NCBI GenBank assembly: GCA_015521325.1
Contig: WAOK01000079.1
Location: 1 to 62,328, forward strand
Origin: Desulfurococcales archaeon
GTDB lineage: Archaea; Thermoproteota; Thermoprotei_A; Sulfolobales; NBVN01
Direction of reading: 5' to 3'
Length of the DNA: 62,328 nucleotides
Notes under the pieces: generated by a model
Told to the model about the DNA's origin: nothing
Database searches by the model: none
What the model saw: the letters and a program-made list of their open reading frames with translations, nothing else
Position numbers and translations under genes: made by a program
Shown: positions 43,341 through 52,201 of the stretch, one piece after another
How the letters are laid out: each line of letters begins with the position of its first letter
Position numbering within the stretch: position 1 is the stretch's first letter

Positions 43341-44495
43341 ATGCTGAACATTGGCTTCCTAGTCAACCCAATAGCAGGGATGGGTGGCTCAGTAGGGCTT
43401 AAGGGAACCGACGGTGACCTCGTCATAGAGGCTCTGAGGCGGGGAGCCAAGCCTGTCTCACCTAACAGAGCCAAGCGCTTTCTGAGGGCGATGCTAAGGT
43501 ATGGTCGACAAGTACATATAGTGGCTGCCAACAGTGTCATGGGATGTGACTACCTCAAGGAGGTGCAGTACCCAAATCACTCCTGTATTCCGGTACCTGA
43601 GGGTAAAGAAACTACGCGTGAAGACACGGTCAAGGCAACAAAGGTTCTTGTTGAGAGAGGTGTAGACGTGGTAGTGTTCGTAGGTGGAGACGGAACAGCG
43701 AGGGATGTAGCCCACGCCGTGGATAGGAGAGTTCCTATTCTGGGAATTCCTTCAGGTGTGAAGATGTACTCGGGGGTGTTTGCCTCATCACCAGAGGCAG
43801 CTGCCGCCGTCATCGCTAGGTTCGCTGAATCGAGGAGCGTAGACGTTGCCGAGATCGCTGACGCAGACGAAGAGGCAATAGCTAGAGGTGTACTCCGGGT
43901 GCGTGTATTCGCCTACGTTCTCGTGCCCAGCGTTCCAGGGCTCGTAGTGCCGAGCAAGGACTTCGGAGGGCACGGAGGGGAGTCTGAGGAAAAGGAGGCC
44001 ATAGCTGAGTACTTCGTAAGCGAGTTAATGAGAAAAGACACACTATACTTACTCGGCCCCGGCTCAACCGTTAAGGCAATAACTGATCTGCTGAGGCAGC
44101 CGAAGACCCTCCTAGGCTTCGACGCCATGATGAACGGTGAGGTCATTCAGATGGACTTGGGTGAGAAGGAGATTCTCGAACTCCTCAGCAAACACCGTAG
44201 CGCCATCGCGGTGATAACGGTGATAGGTAGGCAGGGATACCTAATCGGCCGCGGGAACCAGCAGCTGACCCCAAGAGTGCTCCGCATGATTGGCGGAAAG
44301 AAGGGGATCCTGCCGATAGCGACCCCGACGAAGCTGAGGGGGCTCAAGTACGTGCTCGTAGATACGGGGGATCCGGTACTCGACAAGGAGATGAGCGGGT
44401 TCTACAGGTTCGTGACCGGTTTTAGGGAAGAAACGATCGTGAGGGTGCTGCCGGCTTCTGACCCAGAACTACTTTCCAGGCTCGCCCCTCAGTAG
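43341..44495 (+). CDS. ATP-NAD kinase-like protein (COG3199 type)
   Basis: Protein of 384 residues. VNPIAGMGGSVGLKGTDG at the start and VVFVGGDGTARDVAHAV with the GGDGT nucleotide motif place it in the diacylglycerol/NAD kinase fold, and the SGVKMYSGVFASSPEAA segment in the COG3199 group often annotated as ATP- or polyphosphate-dependent NAD kinase. It overlaps the 3' end of gcvPB by 27 bases in convergent orientation. Confidence 0.85.
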   Translation: MLNIGFLVNPIAGMGGSVGLKGTDGDLVIEALRRGAKPVSPNRAKRFLRAMLRYGRQVHIVAANSVMGCDYLKEVQYPNHSCIPVPEGKETTREDTVKATKVLVERGVDVVVFVGGDGTARDVAHAVDRRVPILGIPSGVKMYSGVFASSPEAAAAVIARFAESRSVDVAEIADADEEAIARGVLRVRVFAYVLVPSVPGLVVPSKDFGGHGGESEEKEAIAEYFVSELMRKDTLYLLGPGSTVKAITDLLRQPKTLLGFDAMMNGEVIQMDLGEKEILELLSKHRSAIAVITVIGRQGYLIGRGNQQLTPRVLRMIGGKKGILPIATPTKLRGLKYVLVDTGDPVLDKEMSGFYRFVTGFREETIVRVLPASDPELLSRLAPQ

Positions 44496-45995
44496 CCTCT
44501 CCTTCATTAGTTTGTACGTCGGTGACACAGTGCGTGGGTGGTTTGCCAGCATCAAGTCAAGGCGGCCGACAGCGGTGTTCCTCGGGGTCTTCTTGATTTC
44601 CTCTGGCGCCTCATAAGCCTTCTTAACTATCTCCCTGTACGCCTCAGCTATGGCATCGATCATCTCTATCGGCTCGGACTCCGTGAGCTCGATCATGTGG
44701 GCCTCCGGGACTATCAAGGGGAAATATATCGTCGGTGCGTGGAAGCCTCTATCAAGCAGCGCCTTAGCGACGTCCTCAGCAGATACACCAGTTTCTTTAT
44801 GGAGTCTGTCAAAGCTTATGACGACCTCGTGCTTCCTCCACCTTCCCTTACCATATATCAGATCCACCCCAGGGAGGTCAACAAGCTTCTTCATGAGGTA
44901 GTTGGTGTTCAGGACAGCTATCTCAGCCACCTCACGGATCGCTGGACCGAGGGCCAGTATGTACATGAAGGCCTTCACGGCCGGGATCACATTACCGTAG
45001 AACCACGTTATCCTCCCTATGGTTCTCGGTATGCCGTAGTTGAGGTAATACTTCCTCCCGTCGTAATCAACCAGAGGCACGGGTATGTAGTCCTTGAGGG
45101 GCCCCTTGGCACAGAGCACGCCGCCTCCCGGCCCGCCGCCTCCGTGCGGTGTGGAGAATGTCTTGTGAAGGTTTAGGTGCACGACGTCGAAGCCCATGTC
45201 GCCGGGCCTGACGATTCCGAGGATCCCGTTCAGGTTAGCGCCGTCGTAGTACAGTAGGCCGTTTACTGAATGGATCGTGTCAGCGATCTCGAGAATCCTT
45301 GACTCGAAGAGCCCCAGAGTCGACGGATTTGTCAGCATTATGCCTGCAGTCCTCTCTCCCGCCACAGCCTTAATCGCCTCAAGGTCTGTGTCACCTGCCT
45401 CATTAGCCGGTACCTTGACGACCTTGAACCCAGCCATCACAGCGCTCGCCGGGTTCGTTCCGTGGGCGCTCTCGGGGACTATCATCTCGTCCTTGTTCTC
45501 GAATCCCTTATCAATGAGGTACTTCTTTATCATTAGGGCACCGGCGAACTCGCCTGCCGCACCGGCTGGTGGGTGTATGGTACATACGTCCATCCCTGTT
45601 AAGTCGGCCAACCACTTCTGGAGTTCATAGATTATCTGGAGCACTCCCTGCACCGTTTCCTCGTCCTGGTACGGGTGTATGGCGGTGAACTCCTCCCAAG
45701 AAGCTACCTCCTCATTCACCTTCGGGTTGTACTTCATGGTACATGAGCCGAGAGGGACAGGGCCTGTGTCGACGCCGTAGGCCATCTGCGAGAGCCTCGT
45801 GAAGTGCCTGGCGACCTCCACCTCACTTATGTCCGGTATGCTCGGCGGCTCTCTCCTCACAATGTCCTGCGGTAGTCTAGAGAGATACTCCCTCCCCATA
45901 TCGGTGAAGTCCTCGTCTATCACGAAGGTTGGTTTGCCGCTAGGGTACTCGAGGATTACCTTCTCTCCCCACTTAGCCTGCCTAAACACCATCAC
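44469..45995 (-). CDS. gcvPB: Glycine decarboxylase P protein, subunit 2
   Basis: PLP-bearing half of the split glycine dehydrogenase (decarboxylating). The 508 residues contain MGREYLSRLPQDIV, GSCTMKYNPKVNEE, and the PLP lysine K278 in HLNLHKTFSTPHGGGGPG. Together with GcvPA it removes CO2 from glycine and loads the aminomethyl group on lipoylated GcvH. The ATG overlaps the gcvPA stop by four bases. Confidence 0.97.
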   Translation of the reverse strand: MMVFRQAKWGEKVILEYPSGKPTFVIDEDFTDMGREYLSRLPQDIVRREPPSIPDISEVEVARHFTRLSQMAYGVDTGPVPLGSCTMKYNPKVNEEVASWEEFTAIHPYQDEETVQGVLQIIYELQKWLADLTGMDVCTIHPPAGAAGEFAGALMIKKYLIDKGFENKDEMIVPESAHGTNPASAVMAGFKVVKVPANEAGDTDLEAIKAVAGERTAGIMLTNPSTLGLFESRILEIADTIHSVNGLLYYDGANLNGILGIVRPGDMGFDVVHLNLHKTFSTPHGGGGPGGGVLCAKGPLKDYIPVPLVDYDGRKYYLNYGIPRTIGRITWFYGNVIPAVKAFMYILALGPAIREVAEIAVLNTNYLMKKLVDLPGVDLIYGKGRWRKHEVVISFDRLHKETGVSAEDVAKALLDRGFHAPTIYFPLIVPEAHMIELTESEPIEMIDAIAEAYREIVKKAYEAPEEIKKTPRNTAVGRLDLMLANHPRTVSPTYKLMKERLLRGEPGK

Positions 45996-47374
45996 GCACC
46001 ACCCCCTACCCGAGATAACACCTCCGCAAGCCTCTCGATATCCTCACGTGTGTGGGCCTCGGTCACACACACTAGGCACTCACTGCGCATGTTCGTGAAG
46101 AACCGCGAGAGCGGCGGCCCCACATGCACACCGTGAGCCAGTGCCTCCTTGATGACCGCCTCCGCATCACCGCTCACCCTCACAGGAAACTGCTTAAGGA
46201 AATGAGCCCTCAGCGAAGGGGCCTCGATGCCAGCCTCCTTAAGCCTGCGGAGGGCGTACGCCGTGCGCCCGGCTATCGCCTCACCTATCCTGCGCAGACC
46301 CGTCGCCCCGAGTAGGGATACGTAGAAGGCCGCCATGACCGCCATAAGGCCCGAGTTAGTTGTTATGTTTGAGGTGGCCCTCTCCCTCTTTATATGCTGC
46401 TCCCTCGTCTGCAGTACCATGGCGAACCCTAGGTCTTTCCCGTCCTCTGTTTTCGTCGCTCCGATGAGTCTCCCTGGTAGCTGCCTCAGCAATGCCCTAT
46501 CGTTCTTTATCCCGAAGATCCCTGCTGATGGCCCGCCGTAGTTCAGGCCTAGGCCGAGGGGCTGGGCATCACCCACAACTATGTCTGCGCCCAGTCTCCC
46601 AGGCGCCTCGAGCACGCCGAGGAGGATCGGGTCGGAATTAACTATCGCCAGCGCGCCCTTCTCGTGCGCCACCTCTATGATGCCTCTCAGTTCGTCCTCG
46701 ATCGCACCGAAGAAATTCGGGTTCTCTATGTAGACCCCGGCGACGCCATCTCCTATCTTGGCCTTAAGGTCCTCAGCGCTCACCTTACCCTTACTAACGT
46801 CACCGAATTCCTCGATCTTTATCCCGATGCCCCATACCCATGTCCTTATGACCTCCTTTATCTCGGGGTGCGCTGTCGCAGCAACCAGTACCCTGTTTCT
46901 CTTCCGCTTCACCCTGACGGCCATGCGCACGGCCTCCGCCGCCGCTGTTGAGCCGTTGTACATTGACGCATTGACTATGTCCACACCGTATAGCTCAGCC
47001 ATGAGTGACTGGTACTCGAATATCGCCTGGAGAAGACCCTGCGCTATCTCTGCCTGATACGGCGTATATGCTGTATAGAACTCCGCCCTCGAGGCGAGCG
47101 CCTTAACAAGGGAGGGTACGTAGTGGTAGCATATCCCGCCACCTATGAAAGGTGGCGGCTCCCTGAAGACCTTATTCTTTGAGGCAAGTTTACGCATCTC
47201 CCTAACGACCTCGTACTCCGAGAGCCCCCTGCCCCTGCCCACCGATGGGGGCTCTCGGAGGATGAGGTTGCTCGGTACATCGTTCCATAGCTCCATTATG
47301 TCATTTATTCCCAAGAACTCCATCATTCGCTTCTTGATCTCCGGTGAAGAGTTCGGGATCCATGGATGCGGCAC
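45992..47374 (-). CDS. gcvPA: Glycine decarboxylase P protein, subunit 1
   Basis: Non-PLP half of the split P protein, 460 residues. It starts MPHPWIPNSSPEIKKRMMEF and shows GAGIYYHYVP-type sequence (here GGGICYHYVPSLV), TAYTPYQAEIAQGLLQAI and GLNYGGPSAGIFG. It begins with GTG. It is first in the gcvPA-gcvPB operon and divergent from gcvT across 144 bases that hold a palindromic operator-like site and an AT-rich promoter element near 47403-47411. Confidence 0.97.
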   Translation of the reverse strand: MPHPWIPNSSPEIKKRMMEFLGINDIMELWNDVPSNLILREPPSVGRGRGLSEYEVVREMRKLASKNKVFREPPPFIGGGICYHYVPSLVKALASRAEFYTAYTPYQAEIAQGLLQAIFEYQSLMAELYGVDIVNASMYNGSTAAAEAVRMAVRVKRKRNRVLVAATAHPEIKEVIRTWVWGIGIKIEEFGDVSKGKVSAEDLKAKIGDGVAGVYIENPNFFGAIEDELRGIIEVAHEKGALAIVNSDPILLGVLEAPGRLGADIVVGDAQPLGLGLNYGGPSAGIFGIKNDRALLRQLPGRLIGATKTEDGKDLGFAMVLQTREQHIKRERATSNITTNSGLMAVMAAFYVSLLGATGLRRIGEAIAGRTAYALRRLKEAGIEAPSLRAHFLKQFPVRVSGDAEAVIKEALAHGVHVGPPLSRFFTNMRSECLVCVTEAHTREDIERLAEVLSRVGGGA

Positions 47375-47468
47375 CCGCAGACACCAATGAAGTATCGCAT
47401 CCGTTAATTTTTCGTATATGTTAATCCTACCCTAGATACTGAGGCGTTATTAGAGCCCACGATCTCTC

Positions 47469-47484
47469 CACGTGTTTACACGTG
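47469..47484. promoter_or_regulatory. Perfect palindrome in the gcvPA-gcvT divergent region, probable operator
   Basis: CACGTGTTTACACGTG is a perfect inverted repeat: seven-base arms CACGTGT and ACACGTG around TT. It lies 35 bases before the gcvT start and 95 before gcvPA. Its centre GTTTACAC lies where a TATA element for gcvT would be expected, so a dimeric regulator binding here would block TBP. Confidence 0.6.
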
Positions 47485-47518
47485 CCTAGTAAAGGTTTTC
47501 AGAGGTACGCATAATTTC

Positions 47519-48661
47519 GTGTCCAGTCAAGAGTATGTTGGTGCAGTAAACTTGGTAAGGGAGGTACCGCTGCTTGAGACTCAAAAGAAGCTCGGGGGTA
47601 ATCCGGGCGAATTCGCTGGGTGGCTTACGAGCCTCGACTACGGTAACCCGATTGAGGAACACCTGGCCACGAGGAACGCTGTCACGGTCTTCGACGTGTC
47701 CCACATGGGGAGGTACGTGCTTAAGGGGCCTAAGGTCTTCGAGTTTCTACAGAAGCTGGTCACTAAGGACCTGAGCAAGGTCAAGGAGAGCAGCATGAGC
47801 GGGCCTGTCCTCCTCCTCAATGAGGAAGGGGGCATAATAGACGACAACATGCTCTATAGAGTCAAGGATGACCTATGGTTGGCCGTCGTGAACGCACCTA
47901 ACGTGGAGTCAGACCTCGAGTGGATGCTTAAGTGGAGGGAGAAGCTTGGTTACACGCCCTCGGACGTTGACATACAGAACGTAACCCACGACACAGTCCT
48001 TATAGCCATCCAGGGACCTAAGGCGCCTGAGGTAATGGAGGCCCTTGAAGTCAAGGGGTTCGAGGACCTGAAGATCCTTCAGTTCCTGTGGGAGCCAGAG
48101 GTTCTCGGAAAGAAGGCGACCCTTGTCAGTAGGTCCGGCTGGACGGGTGAGGAGGTGCGTTCCTACGGATACGAGATATGGACCACCATAGATCACGGAA
48201 GGGAGATCCTGCTGAAGGCGGTGGAAGCGGGCGCGAAGCCCGCTGGCCTCATAGCGAGGGACAGCCTCAGGCTGGAGATGGGGTACCTCCTCGTCGGGAG
48301 CGATATGGATGAGTCAACTAACCCTATAGAGGTGAGGTACTGGCTGGCCCTAACCCTAGGGAAGACAGAGTGCGTTGGGTGTGATAAGGTGCAGGAGGCG
48401 TATGAGAAGGGTGTGAGCAGGTTCCGCGTGGGCCTCAAACTCAAGAAAGGGGTGAGGAAGATACCCAGGCACGGTGATAAGGTATACGCTGGTAACGAGG
48501 TCGTAGGGTACGTCACCAGCGGCGGGTACTCACCACTCCTAAATAGGGCGATAGCACTGGCGTACGTGAAGTCCAGCCACGCTTACATAGGGTTCAAGGT
48601 CAACGTCGAGGTGAGGGGTAAGCTCTATAGTGCTAAAATACAGGACCCACCATTTATCTGA
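47519..48661 (+). CDS. gcvT: Glycine cleavage T protein (aminomethyltransferase)
   Basis: Transfers the methylene group from GcvH to the tetrahydrofolate-type carrier and releases ammonia. The 380 residues include FDVSHMGRYVLKGPK, DLWLAVVNAPNVE-type carrier pocket residues, SRSGWTGEEVRSYGYEIWT, RDSLRLEMGYLL, and VGYVTSGGYSPLLNRAIALA. The start is GTG; GAGGT is 14 bases upstream. gcvH follows after 10 bases. Confidence 0.96.
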   Translation: MSSQEYVGAVNLVREVPLLETQKKLGGNPGEFAGWLTSLDYGNPIEEHLATRNAVTVFDVSHMGRYVLKGPKVFEFLQKLVTKDLSKVKESSMSGPVLLLNEEGGIIDDNMLYRVKDDLWLAVVNAPNVESDLEWMLKWREKLGYTPSDVDIQNVTHDTVLIAIQGPKAPEVMEALEVKGFEDLKILQFLWEPEVLGKKATLVSRSGWTGEEVRSYGYEIWTTIDHGREILLKAVEAGAKPAGLIARDSLRLEMGYLLVGSDMDESTNPIEVRYWLALTLGKTECVGCDKVQEAYEKGVSRFRVGLKLKKGVRKIPRHGDKVYAGNEVVGYVTSGGYSPLLNRAIALAYVKSSHAYIGFKVNVEVRGKLYSAKIQDPPFI

Positions 48662-48671
48662 GGTGATCGCT

Positions 48672-49097
48672 GTGGGGGACATCGTGGTCAAGACCAAAAT
48701 AGGTGAGTACCTCGTAAAGGACGGCCTCTACTACACAGAAAGCGATGAGTGGGTGAAGGTCGAGGGTGACACCATAACGATGGGTGTCACTGACTACGCT
48801 CAGAAGAAGCTGAGGTACATAGTAAATGTTGACCTCCCAGAGCCCGGTACGGAGGTGTCGGCTGGGGAGCCCATAGCGACGCTGGAGTCCGTAAAGGCAA
48901 CTGCGGATGTATATGCACCGTTCGACGGTGAGGTGGTCGAGGTTAACGAGGAGCTCATGGACTCACCGGACCTTATCAACAAGGACCCGTATGGAGCAGG
49001 GTGGATACTCAAGATCAAGACGAGCAGCATGGATACGTCCAAGCTACTGACCCCGGAGAAGTATGCCGAGAAGATAAGAGCATCTGAGGAAGCATAA
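48672..49097 (+). CDS. gcvH: Glycine cleavage H protein (lipoyl carrier)
   Basis: Small shuttle protein of 141 residues. DEWVKVEGDTITMGVTDYAQ and LESVKATADVYAPFDGEVVE are diagnostic, with K75 as the lipoylation site. GAGGTGAT eight bases upstream supports the GTG at 48672; an upstream in-frame start inside gcvT at 48630 would add a 14-residue tail. It is the last gene of the gcvT-gcvH operon. Confidence 0.96.
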   Translation: MGDIVVKTKIGEYLVKDGLYYTESDEWVKVEGDTITMGVTDYAQKKLRYIVNVDLPEPGTEVSAGEPIATLESVKATADVYAPFDGEVVEVNEELMDSPDLINKDPYGAGWILKIKTSSMDTSKLLTPEKYAEKIRASEEA

Positions 49098-49121
49098 TAA
49101 TTCATCACGTAAATCTCAAGT

Positions 49122-49131
49122 AAGTTTTATC
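49122..49131 (+). promoter_or_regulatory. TATA box upstream of a hypothetical gene
   Basis: AAGTTTTATC, centred near 49127, is placed so that initiation lies about 14 bases before the ATG at 49167. Confidence 0.4.
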
Positions 49132-49166
49132 CACCAAACAACTGAAACATGTTCTGGATGTCGTAA

Positions 49167-49625
49167 ATGAAGCTACGCCTTCCTCCAAAGATCAAGGTGC
49201 TTGAGGCCGCGGCCGCTGTAGCTGATGGGAGAGTGCATCTGGACACTCCAGAAAAGGGTTACGCCCAAGTAATTTCATCAGACGGCTCCAGGACATACAT
49301 TGTATACGTCTCCGAGGATCTCAAGGAGGCCTGTAGCACAGATAACGGAACGGTTCACAGAGGATACATCGGGTACCCAATAATAGCGGTTCTCATGCTT
49401 AGGGGTGTGCTCCCTTACGATGAACGCGTAGGCACCGCACTCGCTGGGATAAACTGGAGGCGCCTGAACGAAAAATATAAGCGGTACTTTATTGTTGAAA
49501 AAATTATAAAAAATATTGCGTCAAAAAGGGGTGTTAACGAAGAGATCATCGAACAATTTAAAGAGAATGTGTACTCTAAGCTCAAAGGACTAAATATTTA
49601 TTTATCTACAAAATGCCGATCGTAA
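49167..49625 (+). CDS. Hypothetical protein, crenarchaeal type
   Basis: Protein of 152 residues starting MKLRLPPKIKVLEAAAAVAD. The first ~90 residues are alpha/beta with DGRVHLDTPEKGYAQVISSD and YVSEDLKEACSTDNGTVHRG; the C-terminal third is helical and basic (RRLNEKYKRYFIVEKIIKNI). The last ~45 codons are markedly more AT-rich than the rest. I do not recognise the family. It has its own promoter and runs parallel to the next hypothetical gene and priL. Confidence 0.7.
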   Translation: MKLRLPPKIKVLEAAAAVADGRVHLDTPEKGYAQVISSDGSRTYIVYVSEDLKEACSTDNGTVHRGYIGYPIIAVLMLRGVLPYDERVGTALAGINWRRLNEKYKRYFIVEKIIKNIASKRGVNEEIIEQFKENVYSKLKGLNIYLSTKCRS

Positions 49626-49666
49626 CCATTAAATATCGGAGAGAACTAATACAAACAGGATAAACA

Positions 49667-50104
49667 ATGGCTAAAACAATCCGGGTAAAGAACGGGTACA
49701 GGTTGCTGATGAACCTTTATTCAGACTACAGAGTCAAGATCTACGAGTATAATTCTAAAATCAAGGAGACGGGCTACTACCTGAAGCCCATACACATAGT
49801 CCACAAGTCCCTCGGCAACAAGAAGATAAAGTATCTCTACTTCGGGCGATATTGGTATAAGGTCGTTAAAAAGAACAAGGGATTCCGCTGGATATACGTG
49901 GGTAGGGAGAAGCCCGACCCCATGCTCCCCGACCCACCCATAATCCCGTTCGAGGGCATAGGCGTGGTCGTCGACGGCGAGGACATAATGCTGGACGAGA
50001 AAGGGTACAGAGTGCTCAACGAGGTAGCGAAGATAGTTATGAAAGAGAGCCTAGACTCGCTAATAAACAGGGGGAAGACCAGTACCGAGGAGAGCGCGAA
50101 GTAA
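49667..50104 (+). CDS. Hypothetical basic protein
   Basis: Protein of 145 residues, tyrosine- and lysine-rich in the first 90 residues (YLYFGRYWYKVVKKNKGFRW) with a PDPMLPDPPIIPFEGIG proline segment and a helical C-terminus. A TATA-like CATTAAATATCG at 49627-49638 precedes it. It is 17 bases upstream of priL and may be coexpressed with it. Family not recognised. Confidence 0.7.
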   Translation: MAKTIRVKNGYRLLMNLYSDYRVKIYEYNSKIKETGYYLKPIHIVHKSLGNKKIKYLYFGRYWYKVVKKNKGFRWIYVGREKPDPMLPDPPIIPFEGIGVVVDGEDIMLDEKGYRVLNEVAKIVMKESLDSLINRGKTSTEESAK

Positions 50105-50121
50105 AGTTGGGGTAGGAGGTA

Positions 50122-51255
50122 GTGCCTTCTCTTTTTGTTAAGTATCCTTACTTAATTAACCTGGAAACCCTCCTCTCGAGACTCTACGGGAGTGTACCTC
50201 CTCTAAACACGCTGATAAATATACCAAGATTTAAGAGGCATGCAGTAGATCTTCTTAAGAGCGCCATTAAAGGGAAAGAAAACAGGCCGTTAGCAGAGAG
50301 CGAGGAAGTTGCTATCATTGGTTTTTACCTATCACTAATCATAGCAAATGCCACAGGGAGATGGGTAGTTAATAGGCTAGCTGACAGAGAGAGCAAGTGG
50401 TTTATCACCCACGCCATAACAGAAGAGAGTGCTCTTTTAGAGAAGATAGGGCGAGCGGTAGGGGCTAAGGTGGAATATCTTGGGAGCCTGGGCAATCCCA
50501 ATGGCTTCTGCGTGAATATTGCTGTATTTAGGGGGGAGATGATTAAGGAATGCTACCCCTACAGAATGCCGATACCGTCATACTTAAGGGGAATTGAAGC
50601 ACTGAGAACACAGAAAAGATGGATGTTAGTGAATAGAATTGTAAGTAGGGGATATGTATACTTAAACAAAAGAGACCTAGTTAGGGTTCTAAGCGAGTTT
50701 GTGAAGAAAAAGATCCTGGAACTGGCGGACAACTATTCAGAGCACCTTAACGAGATCCCGGAAGGGCTGATTAAAGAAGATGTGGAAAGGCTGAAAGAGC
50801 TTGTGAGAAACGTGAGAGGGTTCACCGAAGAGAGATTGTCCACCGAAACAATTATTAAAGCAGGGATAAGAGAGGAGTTCTTCCCCCCATGCATAACCAA
50901 CATTATGAATTCGCTGCTGAGAGGCGAGCACCTTAGCCATGCCCAGAGATTCGCGCTGGCTACATTCCTCCTGAATGCTGGCGCCGATATAGAGTACGTG
51001 CTCGATATTTTCAGGCATGCACCCGACTTCAACGAGAAGATAGCAAGGTACCAGATAGAACACTTAGCAGGGCTCAGGGGTAGTAGGAAAAAGTACAGCG
51101 TCTACAGCTGTGATAAGATGAAGGCCTTGGGCATGTGTGTGGCTGAGTGTGGTGTTAGGACACCTCTTCAGTACTATTTCAGGGAGTACAGGAAGCACCT
51201 AAGAAAAACACGATCCTTTCACGACCAGGGAGGTGCTGCCCTTTCCGGACATTGA
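50122..51255 (+). CDS. priL: DNA primase large subunit PriL
   Basis: Regulatory subunit of the archaeal/eukaryotic primase. The 377 residues have an N-terminal helical domain that binds PriS and a C-terminal 4Fe-4S domain: C257 in FFPPC, C330 in YSC, C339 in GMC and C343 in AEC. It starts at a GTG after GGTAGGAGG. PriS is not in this window. The last ~25 codons overlap a convergent hypothetical gene by 77 bases. Confidence 0.93.
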   Translation: MPSLFVKYPYLINLETLLSRLYGSVPPLNTLINIPRFKRHAVDLLKSAIKGKENRPLAESEEVAIIGFYLSLIIANATGRWVVNRLADRESKWFITHAITEESALLEKIGRAVGAKVEYLGSLGNPNGFCVNIAVFRGEMIKECYPYRMPIPSYLRGIEALRTQKRWMLVNRIVSRGYVYLNKRDLVRVLSEFVKKKILELADNYSEHLNEIPEGLIKEDVERLKELVRNVRGFTEERLSTETIIKAGIREEFFPPCITNIMNSLLRGEHLSHAQRFALATFLLNAGADIEYVLDIFRHAPDFNEKIARYQIEHLAGLRGSRKKYSVYSCDKMKALGMCVAECGVRTPLQYYFREYRKHLRKTRSFHDQGGAALSGH

Positions 51256-51700
51256 GGATTATCTTTCTAGCTAACACCCTAGCGGGTACGCCTAGATCTG
51301 CTTCAAGTACCCTCCCACATCGGGGAAAGAGCCACACCACTCTATAACTATATTCAGCTACCTCCTCTCCGTACTCATCTATGTACTCGTTCACGCCCTG
51401 TCTTGGCTCGAACGGTATCTCTATGATGTACTCGATGAACGCCCTCCCTTGGGCACCCTCATAACCAAAGGCCACATGAACAACTTCTGCCCTAACCTCC
51501 TTCCCGTTAATGAGAATTCTTTCGGAGTCAAGATATGCCTGCATATTCCTACGGAGCCTCCTGATCTCCTCTTTGGTCTCTCTCCTCGATGATAGTATCT
51601 CCCTGAACTCTAGTTCAGGGTCTTCGTAGATGTAGAGTACGTGGTTCGTTATTAGGCCGGGTGATACGTTAAAAAGCCCGTGCGCGAAGACAGGCCTCAA
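51179..51700 (-). CDS. Hypothetical protein downstream of the Lrp regulator
   Basis: Protein of 173 residues: MRPVFAHGLFNVSPGLITNH, a charged helical segment (EILSSRRETKEEIRRLRRNM), then a beta-rich half with FIEYIIEIPFEPRQGVNEYI and RVVWLFPRCGRVLEADLGVP. Family not recognised. Its start overlaps the stop of the Lrp gene by four bases, so it is coexpressed with the regulator, and its 3' end overlaps priL. Confidence 0.68.
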   Translation of the reverse strand: MRPVFAHGLFNVSPGLITNHVLYIYEDPELEFREILSSRRETKEEIRRLRRNMQAYLDSERILINGKEVRAEVVHVAFGYEGAQGRAFIEYIIEIPFEPRQGVNEYIDEYGEEVAEYSYRVVWLFPRCGRVLEADLGVPARVLARKIILNVRKGQHLPGRERIVFFLGASCTP

Positions 51701-52155
51701 TCTATCAATACCCTTCTATCCTCCTTTATCGCGTTAAGCACTACGGACGTCGCTGTCTGTATGACCCCATCAATATTCCCTATCACGTCCAGGAGGCGGG
51801 CCAAATCCTTATGATCCTTGACGAGCACCTCGAGCATGAATGTCCACTCACCCGTTATGTCGAATATCGCCCTAACATCCTTCAGTGCCTTCAACTCCTT
51901 AACGATTGAGTCATACTTCCTTACATCTATAGAGAGAAACACCAACGCCCTCAGCTTATACCCCAGAACCTCGGGGTCAACGATGGCCACTATCTTCTTA
52001 ATTATTCCCTTCTCCCTGAGACGCCGAACCCTCATATACACAGTGGATGGGCTGATGCCGAGCCTCCTCCCCAGCTCGGCATAAGTTATATCGGCGTTCT
52101 CCTGATATATTTTTAGAATTTTCTTATCTATCTCATCCAATATTTCCTGTACCAC
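51697..52155 (-). CDS. Lrp/AsnC-family transcriptional regulator
   Basis: Protein of 152 residues. An N-terminal HTH (ADITYAELGRRLGISPSTVY MRVRRL) is followed by the RAM ligand-binding domain with VVAIVDPEVLGYKLRALVFL-type strands and GEWTFMLEVLVKD. Such proteins form octamers and respond to amino acids. GAGGG lies seven bases before the GTG. A perfect palindrome just upstream suggests autoregulation. Genes for glycine metabolism at 44-49 kb are plausible additional targets, but that is inference. Confidence 0.95.
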   Translation of the reverse strand: MVQEILDEIDKKILKIYQENADITYAELGRRLGISPSTVYMRVRRLREKGIIKKIVAIVDPEVLGYKLRALVFLSIDVRKYDSIVKELKALKDVRAIFDITGEWTFMLEVLVKDHKDLARLLDVIGNIDGVIQTATSVVLNAIKEDRRVLID

Positions 52156-52171
52156 GCTATAGCCCTCTATA

Positions 52172-52186
52172 GATATTGATAATATC
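52172..52186. promoter_or_regulatory. Perfect 15-bp palindrome upstream of lrp-like gene, probable autoregulatory site
   Basis: GATATTGATAATATC has six-base arms GATATT/AATATC around three bases. It lies 17-31 bases before the lrp start, between a TATA-like TTTTAATGG (52187-52195, minus strand) and the start. Fifteen-base palindromes are the usual size for Lrp/AsnC sites. Confidence 0.55.
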
Positions 52187-52201
52187 CATTAAAACATTTT
52201 G

